Positions 26,828 through 36,897 of a stretch of DNA of 37,030 nucleotides are shown here, one piece after another (the first letter of the stretch is position 1; each line of letters opens with the position of its first letter). The stretch covers positions 1 through 37,030 of the forward strand of contig JAISQR010000395.1 in NCBI GenBank assembly GCA_031274035.1. The letters are read 5' to 3'. The notes below the pieces were generated by a model. The model was given only the letters and a program-made list of their open reading frames with translations. It was not told where the DNA came from and did no database searches. Source of the stretch: Treponema sp. (GTDB taxonomy: Bacteria; Spirochaetota; Spirochaetia; Treponematales; Breznakiellaceae). The position numbers and the translations under genes are program-made.

Positions 26828-28030
26828 ATGCAATACAGGATAGATAAGAAATCGGGAAACAGGCTCTCGGTACTGGGATTCGGCTGTATGCGTTTCCCCA
26901 GGAATCTGGGAGCCATAGATATGAAGAGAACCGAAACACTGATAATGAAGGCAATAGAGGGCGGAGTTAATTATTTTGATACCGCCTATATCTACCCGGG
27001 AAGCGAGGAAGCTCTGGGGGCTATTCTGGCAAAGAACAGTGTGCGGGAAAAGGTGTTCATTGCTACAAAGCTGCCCATAGTTCTGGTAAAGGACAAGGCG
27101 GATTTTGACAGATTCTTCAATAAGGAACTGGAAAGGCTTAGAACGGATTATATTGATTACTACCTTATGCACCAGCTTACCGATATGGATTTCTGGGACA
27201 TGCTTAAGAATTTGGGCATTGAGGAATGGATTGCGGAACAGAAGAAAAGTGGACGGATACGGCAGGCCGGTTTTTCCTTTCACGGCACGCAGGCTGAATT
27301 CCTTAAATTGGTAGATGTTTATCCCTGGGATTTCTGCCAGATACAGTACAACTACTCCGATGAAAACTTCCAGGCAGGAACCATCGGCCTTAAAAAAGCA
27401 TCGGAAATGATGCCGGTTATCATCATGGAGCCGCTTTTGGGCGGTAAACTCACCGAAGGCCTCCCCCAGGAGGCTGCGTCCATTTTCAAAAAGGCCGATT
27501 CTCACTCCAGCCTTGCCGCATGGGGCCTCAACTGGGTGTGGAACCATACCGGTGTAACCCTCCTCCTCTCCGGCATGAGCAGCGAAGCCCAGCTTGAGGA
27601 GAATATCCGTCTGGCCGATGCTTCGGCGCCGGGTATGCTCGGCCCTCTGGAACTGGATGTCTACCATCAGGTTCTAAATGTATTCAATAAATTCTATAAA
27701 ATACACTGTACCGGCTGTAATTACTGTATGCCCTGCCCCCAGGGTGTCAATATACCCGGTTGTTTTGCAGGTTACAACCTTTCCTATTCGATGGGTTTTG
27801 TACTGGGCCTCAAGCATTACATTACGAGCATTGCCGCCATATCTGAAAAAACCGCGGGCGTCGGCCTCTGCGTTAAATGCGGGAAATGCGAGAAAATCTG
27901 TCCGCAGCGTATACCCATCATCCGCTGCCTTGAAGATGTCAAGAAACGCATGGAGCCCTTCTGGTATCGGTGGGTGATAGGTATAGCCCGTTTTGTTTTG
28001 GGTAAAAACGGAAAGAAAAACTTGCAATGA
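26828..28030 (+). CDS. Aldo/keto reductase with C-terminal 4Fe-4S ferredoxin-type domain
   Basis: The 400-residue protein starts seven bases after GGGAGG. Residues 1 to about 275 are an aldo/keto reductase barrel with the catalytic tetrad visible as D and Y in YFDTAYIYPG, K in FIATKLP and H in YYLMHQL. The C-terminal third carries CTGCNYCMPCPQGVNIP and CVKCGKCEKICPQRIP, the latter a classical 4Fe-4S binding pattern. Such Fe-S aldo/keto reductases are common in anaerobes and probably couple NAD(P)H and ferredoxin-type electron transfer to reduction of an unknown carbonyl substrate. It is monocistronic or cotranscribed with the acyltransferase gene 29 bases on. The substrate is not inferable. 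Confidence 0.9.
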   Translation: MQYRIDKKSGNRLSVLGFGCMRFPRNLGAIDMKRTETLIMKAIEGGVNYFDTAYIYPGSEEALGAILAKNSVREKVFIATKLPIVLVKDKADFDRFFNKELERLRTDYIDYYLMHQLTDMDFWDMLKNLGIEEWIAEQKKSGRIRQAGFSFHGTQAEFLKLVDVYPWDFCQIQYNYSDENFQAGTIGLKKASEMMPVIIMEPLLGGKLTEGLPQEAASIFKKADSHSSLAAWGLNWVWNHTGVTLLLSGMSSEAQLEENIRLADASAPGMLGPLELDVYHQVLNVFNKFYKIHCTGCNYCMPCPQGVNIPGCFAGYNLSYSMGFVLGLKHYITSIAAISEKTAGVGLCVKCGKCEKICPQRIPIIRCLEDVKKRMEPFWYRWVIGIARFVLGKNGKKNLQ

Positions 28031-28059
28031 TTATCCATTTTTGCTAAACTTATCTGTAA

Positions 28060-29418
28060 ATGTATAAACCTTACCAGCCTCCGGTGGTTCACGCATATCC
28101 GGATATTGAGACACCGGAACCTCATGTTTCAAAATTCATGATACTGCTGGTAAAATTATTTGGACGTTTGTACCTCTTTCTTTTTCTGGGTATAGCCCGT
28201 ATCTTTTTAAAAGGTAAGCGCTATTTCTTTGACTCTTTTGATAGGGCTTTACGGGGAAAGAGTCGTTGTATCCTTGCGTTCAGGCATCCCTGTGGAGGGG
28301 AACCCCAGATGCTCTCCTGGTTCATCCTCTTCAAGTTCAGGGCTCTGGCGAAGAAGAGCGGCTATACTTTTGCAAGAGCGCCCCATACGGTTTTTGTGTA
28401 CGGCTACGAGGTGGTACGCTGGGGCGGGGCTATTGCACGCATGGTCATGCCCAGGCTGGGGGCCATGCCGGTTCATCATGCCAAACTGGATACACGGGGT
28501 ATGAGCCGTATCTACAGGGCCATAACGGAAGGTCCCTATCCCCTGGCCATAGCTCCAGAGGGTCAGGTTTCCTATACTGCCGAATCTATTCCCCGCCTTG
28601 AACAAGGCGTAATCAGAATTGGGTTCCATGCGGCGGACCGGCTTCAACATTCAGGCAGCAATTGCCCGGTAGAGATACTTCCCGTGTCGGTTCATTTCCG
28701 CTACGGCGTGTGGGGAAAGCTCGCGCTGAAATCGCTCGTCGGTAAGATTGAAAAGTATACCGGCCTTGGAAAGGGAAATAAGGATGCCGGGGAATTGTCT
28801 ATGCAGGAGCGTATCCTGCACTGCCGTGAACATATCCTTGCGGTAAACGAGAAACGTTATGGTCTTCCGGTATATCCCGATAGACCTTATACTGAACGTA
28901 TTAACGCGGTCATAGACGCGGCCTTGAACTATACAGAAATGCTCCTGGGGCTTCAAAAGGGGCGTGGAGAAATTATTGACCGCATGTACCATCTACGTCA
29001 GATATGCTGGGATCGTATATACCTTCCTGGTACAAACGTGTTGGACGATTTTTCCCCTGTTGAAAGGAGCGTTAAAGATCTTCGTGCCGGAGAAGCCTGG
29101 CATGCAGGCCGCCATCTGGAGGTGGTGGATTTTTCCTGGTATTTTCGCGGCGCTCTTCCCTCCGAAGATGCGCCTCTGCATACAAGGATAGAGTATGTTC
29201 AGAATCTCTGGGATTTTGCCAATCGTACTATGGGCGGGGCCTATGCGAACCGTACAAATATCTTTCCCCGTCGTGTTATCTTCCGGGCAGCTCCGCCTAT
29301 AAACCTGTCGGCGCGGCTTCCCGAATACAGGAGCAACAGAAAAGCAGTTGTCAGGAAAGTTATGGATGAACTAAAAGACGCCTATATGAATTGTATAGAA
29401 GAAATGAAAAAAGAGTGA
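28060..29418 (+). CDS. PlsC-like (1-acylglycerol-3-phosphate) acyltransferase family protein
   Basis: The 452-residue protein has a hydrophobic N-terminal stretch (about 27-50, MILLVKLFGRLYLFLFLGIARIF). It then has an acyltransferase-type block: the catalytic His in FRHPCGGEP (an H-x4-E variant of the usual H-x4-D), followed about 95 residues later by APEGQVSY, resembling the PEG motif. These features fit membrane glycerolipid acyltransferases, but the Asp-to-Glu change and the ~200-residue C-terminal extension with no known motif make the exact substrate uncertain. The start lacks a strong Shine-Dalgarno sequence. It lies between the reductase gene and tilS. Confidence 0.75.
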   Translation: MYKPYQPPVVHAYPDIETPEPHVSKFMILLVKLFGRLYLFLFLGIARIFLKGKRYFFDSFDRALRGKSRCILAFRHPCGGEPQMLSWFILFKFRALAKKSGYTFARAPHTVFVYGYEVVRWGGAIARMVMPRLGAMPVHHAKLDTRGMSRIYRAITEGPYPLAIAPEGQVSYTAESIPRLEQGVIRIGFHAADRLQHSGSNCPVEILPVSVHFRYGVWGKLALKSLVGKIEKYTGLGKGNKDAGELSMQERILHCREHILAVNEKRYGLPVYPDRPYTERINAVIDAALNYTEMLLGLQKGRGEIIDRMYHLRQICWDRIYLPGTNVLDDFSPVERSVKDLRAGEAWHAGRHLEVVDFSWYFRGALPSEDAPLHTRIEYVQNLWDFANRTMGGAYANRTNIFPRRVIFRAAPPINLSARLPEYRSNRKAVVRKVMDELKDAYMNCIEEMKKE

Positions 29419-29466
29419 AGCTCATTCCCTGAAAGGCCCTGCCGTACTCGCATAAACCTGTTTTTT

Positions 29467-30915
29467 ATGGTAAACTTTAACTTAACTATGAAGCGATTTG
29501 AAGCCCTTCTTGCCGCCGGACTGGGGGATTGGCCAGCGGGGACGGTATTCCTTGCCGCGGTTTCCGGCGGTTCCGATTCTACGGCTATGCTGGCGGCCCT
29601 TGCCGCCTTACGGCAGGGGCAAGGGTTTACGCTGTATTGCCTGCATGTAGAGCATGGGATACGGTCGGCGGAGGAGTCTAAAGGCGATGCGGAGGCGGTT
29701 CGGGGGCTTTGCGGAAAACTGAACGTACCCTGCCGTATCGTGCATATTGCGCCGGGAAGAATCGCGGCGGCGGCCGGTAAATGGGGGACAGGCATTGAGG
29801 CGGCGGCCAGGTTTTTCCGGCATAGGGTATGGTTAAGGGAAGCGCGGCGTCTGGGCGCCGGCCGGGTGCTGGCGGCTCATACACGGGACGATGTCCTTGA
29901 ACTGCTCCTGATGCGCTTCCTGCGGGGCTCAGGCCCAGCGGGACTTGCCGGCATTCCCCGTGAGCGGGGCTGTGTGTTACGGCCCATGCTGGCGCTGGGC
30001 AGGGAAGATGTGCTTGGCTACCTGGATGAGTGCAACATTCCCTATAGGACGGACTCTACCAATGCCGATACAAAGTACCTCCGTAACCGCATACGGCTCA
30101 GGCTTATCCCCCGGTTGAATGTGCTGTTTCCGGGTTGGCAGAAACCGGTTCTCAGCCTGGCGGAAACTCAAGCCATGAGCGCTTCTTTTTTAAAGGCTGA
30201 AGCGGAGAAGCGTATCCCCTGGCATTCAGGCCGTTCGGGGCTTGAGCCTAAGATAAACGCGGCGGCGATCTTAAGCGCGGACAGGGGCGTATTTTTTGCC
30301 GAGCCCTTGATTGTTCGGGAAGAAGCCCTGTTCCTTGCCGCGGATAAACTTGCGCCGCAGAGCGGGAATGAGGCAACACTAAAGCGCAGTACTATACGGC
30401 GCTTTGCGGCCGGAAAAACCGGGGCCGCGGATCTGGGGGGGCTGCAACTTGAAAGCAGTTCCGGCATGGTAAATATATGGAAAAAAGGCAAGGATTTCTT
30501 TGAACGGGGGTTTTTACTGTTGATTAAAGAGCCGGGAGTCTATAATCTTAAAGGGTTAAGCATAAGGATCGGCACGGCACGACCTGCCGGGGAGTTTTGC
30601 GGATATTTTTCCGCCGATCTTCCTCTGGCCATAAGGCCGGTTTATAAAGATGATTATATTTTCCATGACGGAAAAAAGCGGAATGCGGCAAGCCTTTTTG
30701 CGGAAAAATCTGCCCGCAGGGTACTTGAAGGGGCTTGTGCTTCCCGGTACACAGATAGGATATGCGCGGAAGACAGAACAGGGATTGCGGCCCTAATCGG
30801 TAGGGGGCTGGACGGCGGCGTTCTTGTATGGCGAAGGGAAGAAAAGCTCTCTGTTTTCTTTGCTTCCCTTGAATACGAAGTATTTTGCGGCGGAAAAAGA
30901 TCGTTTCCCGGATAA
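29467..30915 (+). CDS. tilS: tRNA(Ile)-lysidine synthase
   Basis: The N-type PP-loop AAVSGGSDSTAML near residue 30, the HVEHGIRSAEES and GTGIEAAARFFRHRVW segments and AAHTRDDVLELLLMRFLRGSG identify TilS. It attaches lysine to C34 of the CAU-anticodon tRNA-Ile so that it reads AUA. The 482-residue length fits the multi-domain form with C-terminal substrate-binding domains. The start at 29467 has no visible Shine-Dalgarno sequence, and Met at 29491 (MKRFEALLAAG) is an equally good choice. The tilS-ftsH order is common in bacteria. Confidence 0.92.
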   Translation: MVNFNLTMKRFEALLAAGLGDWPAGTVFLAAVSGGSDSTAMLAALAALRQGQGFTLYCLHVEHGIRSAEESKGDAEAVRGLCGKLNVPCRIVHIAPGRIAAAAGKWGTGIEAAARFFRHRVWLREARRLGAGRVLAAHTRDDVLELLLMRFLRGSGPAGLAGIPRERGCVLRPMLALGREDVLGYLDECNIPYRTDSTNADTKYLRNRIRLRLIPRLNVLFPGWQKPVLSLAETQAMSASFLKAEAEKRIPWHSGRSGLEPKINAAAILSADRGVFFAEPLIVREEALFLAADKLAPQSGNEATLKRSTIRRFAAGKTGAADLGGLQLESSSGMVNIWKKGKDFFERGFLLLIKEPGVYNLKGLSIRIGTARPAGEFCGYFSADLPLAIRPVYKDDYIFHDGKKRNAASLFAEKSARRVLEGACASRYTDRICAEDRTGIAALIGRGLDGGVLVWRREEKLSVFFASLEYEVFCGGKRSFPG

Positions 30916-30991
30916 TTGTGGAAATTTAATTGGTATAAAGGCATTTCTAAAAAACCTGGTTAAGTTTTTAGAGGTCTTCTTAATAAATTCA

Positions 30992-31070
30992 GGTAACTAC
31001 TCAGATTAATGTGTGGGTTAAAAGTATCTGAAAACACGTATCAAAAATCGTACATGCTTGAGTAGTTGCC
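30992..31070. repeat. MITE-like element with TAACTACTCA terminal inverted repeats, copy 2
   Basis: GGTAACTACTCA and TGAGTAGTTGCC are inverted with one G/T difference, 55 bases apart. Read in reverse, the left ~40 bases (CAACTACTCAAGCATGTACG, TACGTGTTTTCA) match the left end of the element at 9079. It lies between tilS and ftsH and has no coding content. Confidence 0.65.
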
Positions 31071-31111
31071 AATTTAGTCTTTCCTCGGTGAGTTTTGGAG
31101 GGTATATTAGA

Positions 31112-33016
31112 ATGAGCGAAGAAAATAACAAGACGCCGGATCAGCCGAATCTGCCGCGTCCTTCCCTGCAAAAGGGGAAGCCGAACCGTTTTGCGCTGGT
31201 CTTTTTCATCGTTGTAGCGGCGCTTTTCGTTGCCTACTTTTTCCGTAACGATAGTCAGCCGGTACGGGAATTGCCGTATTCGGCTTTTATAAACTATCTG
31301 GAACGGAACGAGGTTGCTACGGTGAAGATTTTCGATAACAACACAATAGAGGGAACGCTGAAAGGCGCCTCCGGGGAGCAGACGCCTTTCAGGACCCTGA
31401 TCCCCTATCACGACCCGGATCTGCTGCCGAGCCTGCGTTCCAAGAATATAAGCGTATCCGGCGCCGTGGCGCCGGTAAGTTTCTGGCAGCTTATCCTGGA
31501 ATTCCTTCCCTGGATGATAGGCTTTGCTTTTATCTGGATAATGTTCAGGAATATGCAGGGAGGCGGGAATAAGGCTTTTCAGTTTGGTAAGAGCAGGGCA
31601 AGGCGCTATCAGGAGGAGGGCAAAAAGATAAGTTTTGCCGATGTTGCAGGGCAGAAGGATGCCAAGTACGAACTTGAAGAGGTAGTTTCCTTCCTTAAAA
31701 ACCCGCAGAAATTTACCAAGCTGGGTGCAAAGATACCCAAGGGGGTGCTCTTGGTCGGTATGCCGGGCACGGGAAAGACATTGATGGCAAGGGCGGTAGC
31801 CGGTGAGGCTGGGGTTGCCTATTTCCACATGTCAGGCTCGGATTTTGTAGAGATGTTTGTGGGTGTAGGCGCAAGCCGTGTTCGGGACCTTTTTGAACAG
31901 GGCAGGCGCAATGCGCCCTGCATCATCTTTATTGACGAATTGGATGCGGTGGGCCGTACCCGCGGAGCCGGTTACGGCGGCGGCCATGACGAACGGGAGC
32001 AGACCCTGAACCAACTCCTTGTGGAGATGGACGGTTTTGATTCCAAGGACGGGGTGATAATCCTTGCGGCCACAAACCGGCCTGATGTTTTGGACCCTGC
32101 CCTGCTGCGGCCTGGCCGTTTCGATAGGCAGGTGGTGGTAGCCATGCCGGATATCAAGGAGAGGGAAGCTATACTCCACATTCACGCAGGTAAAATCCCC
32201 CTGGGCAAAGATATTGATCTGAGCCGTGTAGCCAGGGCTACACCGGGGATGAGCGGTGCGGATATTGCTAATTTGGTCAACGAGGCGGCCCTTTTCGCCG
32301 CCCGCAGGGATAAGCCCCATGTTGAAATGTCTGAATTTGAAGAGGCGCGGGACAAGATACTCATGGGGGTAGCGCGGAAGACCCTGGTCATTTCGGACAA
32401 GGAACGGCGTATGACGGCTGTTCATGAGGCGGGCCACGCCCTGCTGCACTATTTTCTTAAAAATGCCGATCCTCTTCACAAGGTAACAATTGTACCTCAC
32501 GGGCGCGCACTGGGCATGGCAATGTCCCTGCCGGAAGAGGATACCTACAGCCGTACCAGAGGCTGGATTGAGGACCGTATTGTGATCTGCTACGGCGGAT
32601 GGATAGCGGAGATGCTCTTCTACAACGAAACCACGACAGGAACCAAGCAGGACATTCAGCAGGCAACAGAAATGGCCAGGCACATGGTCTGCGAATGGGG
32701 TATGGCCGAGGAGATGGGCCCTGTCGCCTACGGTCAGGAGGAGGAACCAATCTTCCTTGCAAGGGAAATTGCGCGGCACAAGGACTATTCCGAGGACACG
32801 GCGCGGAAAATAGATCAGGCGGTAAAGAAGATTCTGGACGCCGCCAAGGAAAAGGCGGCGGAAATTCTGAGAAACCATCGGGGGAAACTGGAGAAGCTGG
32901 CCGAGGCCCTTATGGCCAGGGAAACCCTGATTGACGACGAGGTACGTTCTCTGCTGGAACTGCCGCCCCGCATTATCCTGAATCCCCCCATCGGACGCGC
33001 ATTACCGGAGACCTAA
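31112..33016 (+). CDS. ftsH: ATP-dependent zinc metalloprotease FtsH
   Basis: I place the start at 31112 ([12 protein letters not shown]) after TTTGGAGGG; the track start runs into the repeat upstream. The 634-residue protein has two transmembrane helices ([18 protein letters not shown] and [15 protein letters not shown]) flanking a small periplasmic domain. An AAA+ module follows (Walker A GMPGTGKT, Walker [10 protein letters not shown], pore loop [18 protein letters not shown] region [16 protein letters not shown]), then an M41 peptidase domain with the HEAGH zinc site. FtsH degrades membrane and regulatory proteins. A TPR protein gene follows after five bases. Confidence 0.97.
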   Translation: MSEENNKTPDQPNLPRPSLQKGKPNRFALVFFIVVAALFVAYFFRNDSQPVRELPYSAFINYLERNEVATVKIFDNNTIEGTLKGASGEQTPFRTLIPYHDPDLLPSLRSKNISVSGAVAPVSFWQLILEFLPWMIGFAFIWIMFRNMQGGGNKAFQFGKSRARRYQEEGKKISFADVAGQKDAKYELEEVVSFLKNPQKFTKLGAKIPKGVLLVGMPGTGKTLMARAVAGEAGVAYFHMSGSDFVEMFVGVGASRVRDLFEQGRRNAPCIIFIDELDAVGRTRGAGYGGGHDEREQTLNQLLVEMDGFDSKDGVIILAATNRPDVLDPALLRPGRFDRQVVVAMPDIKEREAILHIHAGKIPLGKDIDLSRVARATPGMSGADIANLVNEAALFAARRDKPHVEMSEFEEARDKILMGVARKTLVISDKERRMTAVHEAGHALLHYFLKNADPLHKVTIVPHGRALGMAMSLPEEDTYSRTRGWIEDRIVICYGGWIAEMLFYNETTTGTKQDIQQATEMARHMVCEWGMAEEMGPVAYGQEEEPIFLAREIARHKDYSEDTARKIDQAVKKILDAAKEKAAEILRNHRGKLEKLAEALMARETLIDDEVRSLLELPPRIILNPPIGRALPET

Positions 33017-33021
33017 TTTAT

Positions 33022-34842
33022 ATGACAGTAAAGGTAACTTTAGTAGGCTCTCTGCTGTTTTGTATATGTTCATTCCTGAATGCCGAAGGTTTCAGGGACA
33101 GGACAGGGAATGGATTAAAGGGGGATGAAGGAGCGGCGGATCGCTATGTCGAATGGGCGGAAAAATATATCGGCGAAGGTAAATGGACCGAGGCCCTTGC
33201 AGGGCTTGAGCGGGGCGCTGATTTTTCCAATGCAAGTTCGGATATTTCCTACCTGCTGGCCCTTACCCGCCTGCATGAGGGTAGACCGCGGGGGGCGGCG
33301 CTGGAAGCAATACGCAGGGGGCTTACGCTGAACAAATGGAGGCGTTATTCGGAGGACTCCGCAAAGCTCCTTGAGGCGCGTATACTTACCGAACTGCGGC
33401 AATACGAAGCAGCTCTGGAGGTGCTTTCCTCTAGTAACCGGAGTGCGGAGGAGTCAAGGCTGCGGCTTCTGGCCTTAAAGGGTCTTGGCAGGGAGGAAGA
33501 ATTTCTGGATGTTATGGCAGATGCACTGGACAGGTATCCAGAGGATCCAATTTTTCTATCAATCCTTTTTTCCTACGGACTGGAAGTTCAGGCGGAAAAT
33601 CCTGATGGAATGCTGCGAGGCAGGGCGGGGGAACTTACCGCCTTGGCTATCTGGCGGCTCCCCCTGCTGACGGAAACCGATCCCAACCTGGCTTGGCGTG
33701 CTGTTCCCTTTATTAATGATGAAGAAAACAGCCGGCGGCTGCTGGAGGCTTACCGCAGTATTAACCCCCATGTTCCCGCTTCCCTTCCGTCCGCTCTCCG
33801 TCTGGGCGTTATCGGTGAGGAAGCAGGTGTAGAGGAGTTTTTTTTACAGGGGGCTTGGAAGCCTGAAGCCTCCGCGCCTGTCCTGGACAGGGCGCTTTTT
33901 CCTGAGTTTTACGGCCTGCTTTCCGGCGATACCGCTAAGGCGCTATTCAGGCAGAACTTTCTGCGCTACACCGGAGCTATTACCGAGGACCTTGATCATG
34001 ATGGTATACCGGAAGTATGGGTACATTACCAGGACGGGCTCATCGTGGATTATTCATTCGATGCGGACCAGGATGGTATTGCGGAGATCGATATCTTATT
34101 CTCAGGGGGACAGCCGGTCCGTATGTTGATCGTTGCGGCGGAAGAAACCGCCGCAGATGGTTTTTTGAAAGAAGGCAGGGACTATCCGGTAAGTAGGGAA
34201 GGGCTGCGGAGGGTGGAGATTATCTGGGAGCAGTTTCCGGCAGCCGCGGAAACCAGGCTGGACGGAGTGAGGTATATGCACAGGCCTAGGGACTTTTTCT
34301 ACAGTCCCATATTATTAAAGGAATTTCTCCCCGGTTTTTCTATGTACCCTGAGCTTGATTCCCTGTCAAAGCTGCTGTCCCCGGAGGATATAATCTTTTT
34401 TTCAGTTTATCTGGAACGGTCAAGCCGTGAATTTCCCGGCGGTGTTGAGCGCGTAGAACTGAAACAGGGTGTACCTCAGAGGGCCCTGGAACTGGTTGGC
34501 GGCAGGCCGGCAGCGGAAACCGAATTCAGGGAAGGCATGCCTGTGTTTCAGCGCATAGACACCGATCTTGACGGCAGAATGGAAACCGAACGGCGCTTTA
34601 GGGAAAATACAGAGGATACGGCCGGTCTTTCTTCGGGGGAAGAGGGCCGTGATGCTCTCTTTAATTTTAAAAAAATAGCCGAATCGAGTCAGAGCGACTG
34701 GGATGGAGATAGTATATTTGAAACGGGGGAAGATTACTTCTACTCTGTAGGCGGGGAACGGACCATACGTTCCTGGGATATGGATAAGGATGGAAACAGG
34801 GAATATACCTGGGGGCAGCCTGCTGATATCTTCAACAGGTAG
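33022..34842 (+). CDS. Exported TPR protein with DxDxDG calcium-loop-like repeats
   Basis: The 606-residue protein has a signal peptide (VTLVGSLLFCICSFLNA) and N-terminal TPR-like helical repeats to about residue 200 (YIGEGKWTEALAGLERGADFS, GAALEAIRRGLTLNK, QYEAALEVLSSS). The C-terminal half contains at least five acidic loops of the form DxDxDG: DLDHDGIPEVW, DADQDGIAEIDI, DTDLDGRMETE, DWDGDSIFETG and DMDKDGNREY. These resemble EF-hand or dockerin-like calcium loops and suggest cation-dependent structure; calcium binding is inference. It starts five bases after ftsH and is followed by a lipoprotein protease 36 bases on, suggesting an envelope-related operon. No named family is recognised. Confidence 0.8.
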   Translation: MTVKVTLVGSLLFCICSFLNAEGFRDRTGNGLKGDEGAADRYVEWAEKYIGEGKWTEALAGLERGADFSNASSDISYLLALTRLHEGRPRGAALEAIRRGLTLNKWRRYSEDSAKLLEARILTELRQYEAALEVLSSSNRSAEESRLRLLALKGLGREEEFLDVMADALDRYPEDPIFLSILFSYGLEVQAENPDGMLRGRAGELTALAIWRLPLLTETDPNLAWRAVPFINDEENSRRLLEAYRSINPHVPASLPSALRLGVIGEEAGVEEFFLQGAWKPEASAPVLDRALFPEFYGLLSGDTAKALFRQNFLRYTGAITEDLDHDGIPEVWVHYQDGLIVDYSFDADQDGIAEIDILFSGGQPVRMLIVAAEETAADGFLKEGRDYPVSREGLRRVEIIWEQFPAAAETRLDGVRYMHRPRDFFYSPILLKEFLPGFSMYPELDSLSKLLSPEDIIFFSVYLERSSREFPGGVERVELKQGVPQRALELVGGRPAAETEFREGMPVFQRIDTDLDGRMETERRFRENTEDTAGLSSGEEGRDALFNFKKIAESSQSDWDGDSIFETGEDYFYSVGGERTIRSWDMDKDGNREYTWGQPADIFNR

Positions 34843-34878
34843 ATTAGTATTGAGCGGGAAGCCTGAAATGAGGAGAAT

Positions 34879-36729
34879 ATGACGCGAAAACATTTAGACA
34901 ATAGATGTCTGTGGAAGACGGGGTGGATAATTGTCCTTGTGCCGGTGCTTTTTTCCTGTCATTCCGTGGCGAAAGCCGAGAAACGGCTTATCCCGCCAAA
35001 ATCTACAAGCGAATTCCGGCTGGATGATATAAAAAATAGTATCGGTGATGATCCTGCCTTGGCTATTCATAGAATAGGCATATACAGGGCCATCTATGTA
35101 TCGGAAGACGCCGTCCCCGGAAATGACGAGGAGACACTGGAAACGCTTAGAAACCTGGAAGAAGAGGCGGTACGAAATCTAAAGGAGTTTCAGGAGAAAG
35201 CTATTGCAGAGAAACGTTGGGGCGACGCCGCATCTCTGGCACGGTCGCTTGTAAGCCTTGGTATTCCGGTAGAACAGTCCGGCAACGAGCCTGAATTTGT
35301 CCTCTCCGAGGCAAAAAAGGATCTGAACGATGGTAACTACCTGCCGGCTTTTCTTGGCGCTGTACAGGCACATGAAGAGTTGGGCCTTGAAGATGCTCTG
35401 CTCTTTCTTGAACATGCGGTTAAGGCTAAACAGCGGCGTACCGCGGCCTTCTTTCTTGCCGTAGCGGACAAGCTGGCAGGAAACGGGGGAAACATTACGG
35501 AAGAATACCGTATCTATGCCCAGGGGCGCGATTCTCCATCCGATATGATAAAAGGAGTCGCTACGATTATCGTAGACCGCGGCACCAGGATAGAACGGGG
35601 CATGGGCTTCCCCGATATGGTTTTGGGTTCGGCCTTCTTTGTGGATATATCCGGCCTCCTTATCACCAATTATCATGTGATAGCAAGTGAAGTAGAGCCC
35701 AGTTATGAAGGTTATTCGCGCATGTACCTGCGTATGGGGAGTAGTTCCAGTCCGCGGATTCCCGCCAAGGTAATAGGCTGGGATAAGGCCATGGACCTGG
35801 CCCTTATCAAGGCTGAGTTTAGCCCTGAGTATGTATTTTCGGTGGTGGACAGGAGCATCCCCCGTATTGGGGATACCGTGCTGGCCATCGGTTCCCCCGG
35901 CGGTCTTGAAAAAACCGTTACCTCCGGTATTGTCTCCGCACTGGGCCGGCGCTTCCTCCAGCTTGGCGATGTTATTCAGATCGATGCGGCGGTGAACCAC
36001 GGCAATTCCGGCGGGCCTGTCATCGATCAGGAAGGAAGGCTTGTAGGCATAGTTTTTGCCGGTGTGGAACAGTACCAGGGGCTGAATTTTGCCGTGCCCG
36101 CGGAACGGCTGGCGGCGGCTCTTCCCTCTATGATAAAAGGAGGTAAGGCTGAACGGCCCTGGCTTGGCCTTACTTTAAGCGAAACCGTTTACGGCGCCGA
36201 GATCATCTATGTTGCGCCCGGGACGCCCGCCGCGGATCAGCAGATAAAAGAAGGGGTCTACATCAAGACCATTAATAAACAGGAGGTAACAGCGCCCCAG
36301 GGAGCCCTGATTACGGCATTGCAGGATTGTCTTTTTCAGCTTCGCCCCGGCGAGCTTATCAGTCTGGAAACATCGGACGGCGCCAGTCATACTCTGATGA
36401 TGGCTAAACGCCCGGATATACCGCTGGCTGAAGCCGCAAAAAAGGATAGCCGCGAGCGTCTGGCCGCCCCTCTTTTTGGTATTATTCTTTCCCCCGCAAT
36501 GAGCGGGGATCTCTTATTTTTCGACTATCTTGTAAAAAAGGTTGTGCGCGGTTCTATTGCCTATGAAGCAGGTCTCTCAGAGAACGATCCTATAAGCATA
36601 CGAGGTTTTCAGGTTGAAGAAAAGAACGGTTATGCCCTGCTTAACATCAGCGTCAAAAAACGCCGATCGGGATACCTGCAAACTTTCATGCAGCTTCCGG
36701 CGCTTCTCGATTCGCCTGATACCCTTTAA
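34879..36729 (+). CDS. Lipoprotein trypsin-like serine protease with PDZ region (DegP/HtrA-like)
   Basis: The 616-residue protein starts after a GAGGAG site. A lipoprotein signal is suggested by IIVLVPVLFSCHS (Cys near residue 27). After a helical region (about 40-220), the S1C protease domain shows the triad: His in LLITNYHVIA, Asp in MDLALIKAE and Ser in NHGNSGGPV, with GLNFAVP closing the domain. PDZ-like segments follow (GLTLSETVYGAEIIYVAPGTPAADQQIKEG and SIAYEAGLSENDPISIRG). HtrA-type proteases degrade or refold misfolded envelope proteins. The long N-terminal helical part and lipid anchor are atypical for DegP. It closes the plus-strand run from ftsH. Confidence 0.88.
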   Translation: MTRKHLDNRCLWKTGWIIVLVPVLFSCHSVAKAEKRLIPPKSTSEFRLDDIKNSIGDDPALAIHRIGIYRAIYVSEDAVPGNDEETLETLRNLEEEAVRNLKEFQEKAIAEKRWGDAASLARSLVSLGIPVEQSGNEPEFVLSEAKKDLNDGNYLPAFLGAVQAHEELGLEDALLFLEHAVKAKQRRTAAFFLAVADKLAGNGGNITEEYRIYAQGRDSPSDMIKGVATIIVDRGTRIERGMGFPDMVLGSAFFVDISGLLITNYHVIASEVEPSYEGYSRMYLRMGSSSSPRIPAKVIGWDKAMDLALIKAEFSPEYVFSVVDRSIPRIGDTVLAIGSPGGLEKTVTSGIVSALGRRFLQLGDVIQIDAAVNHGNSGGPVIDQEGRLVGIVFAGVEQYQGLNFAVPAERLAAALPSMIKGGKAERPWLGLTLSETVYGAEIIYVAPGTPAADQQIKEGVYIKTINKQEVTAPQGALITALQDCLFQLRPGELISLETSDGASHTLMMAKRPDIPLAEAAKKDSRERLAAPLFGIILSPAMSGDLLFFDYLVKKVVRGSIAYEAGLSENDPISIRGFQVEEKNGYALLNISVKKRRSGYLQTFMQLPALLDSPDTL

Positions 36730-36767
36730 CAGATGCCAAAGAAGCCCGCTATGGCTCCTTGCAGCCG

Positions 36768-36784
36768 CGGACACTTCGTGTCCG
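36768..36784 (+). terminator. Strong short hairpin after the protease gene
   Basis: CGGACAC and GTGTCCG form a perfect 7-bp stem with a TTC loop about 40 bases after the stop codon. The T-rich run (TTTTTG) lies farther downstream, so it is only a candidate terminator. Confidence 0.35.
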
Positions 36785-36802
36785 ATTGTACTTGTGGGTG
36801 TT

Positions 36803-36872
36803 TTTGCAAGGTATAAATATTCATAAATATGAATATTTATACCATTTTATGCGCGAAGCGCAACAAACTCCT
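36803..36872. repeat. Palindromic mosaic element, copy 6 (partial)
   Basis: It contains the 34-base palindrome GGTATAAATATTCAT/ATGAATATTTATACC (36810-36843), then GCGCGAAGCGC and CAACAAACTCCTGG. In reverse it matches the start of copy 1. The end reads CTGGG instead of CTAGG. Confidence 0.8.
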
Positions 36873-36897
36873 GGGCGGTTTCCAGCAATTTTACTTT

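Noticed and set aside
26798-27667. 289-aa minus-strand ORF opposite the aldo/keto reductase
   Set aside because: The plus-strand gene has catalytic motifs, Fe-S motifs and a ribosome-binding site; this is its shadow.
31832-32878. 348-aa minus-strand ORF within ftsH
   Set aside because: It lies wholly opposite the unmistakable FtsH ATPase and protease domains.
35240-35256. TGGCAC-like sigma-54 promoter match
   Set aside because: It lies inside the protease coding sequence and the -12 part does not fit the required spacing.
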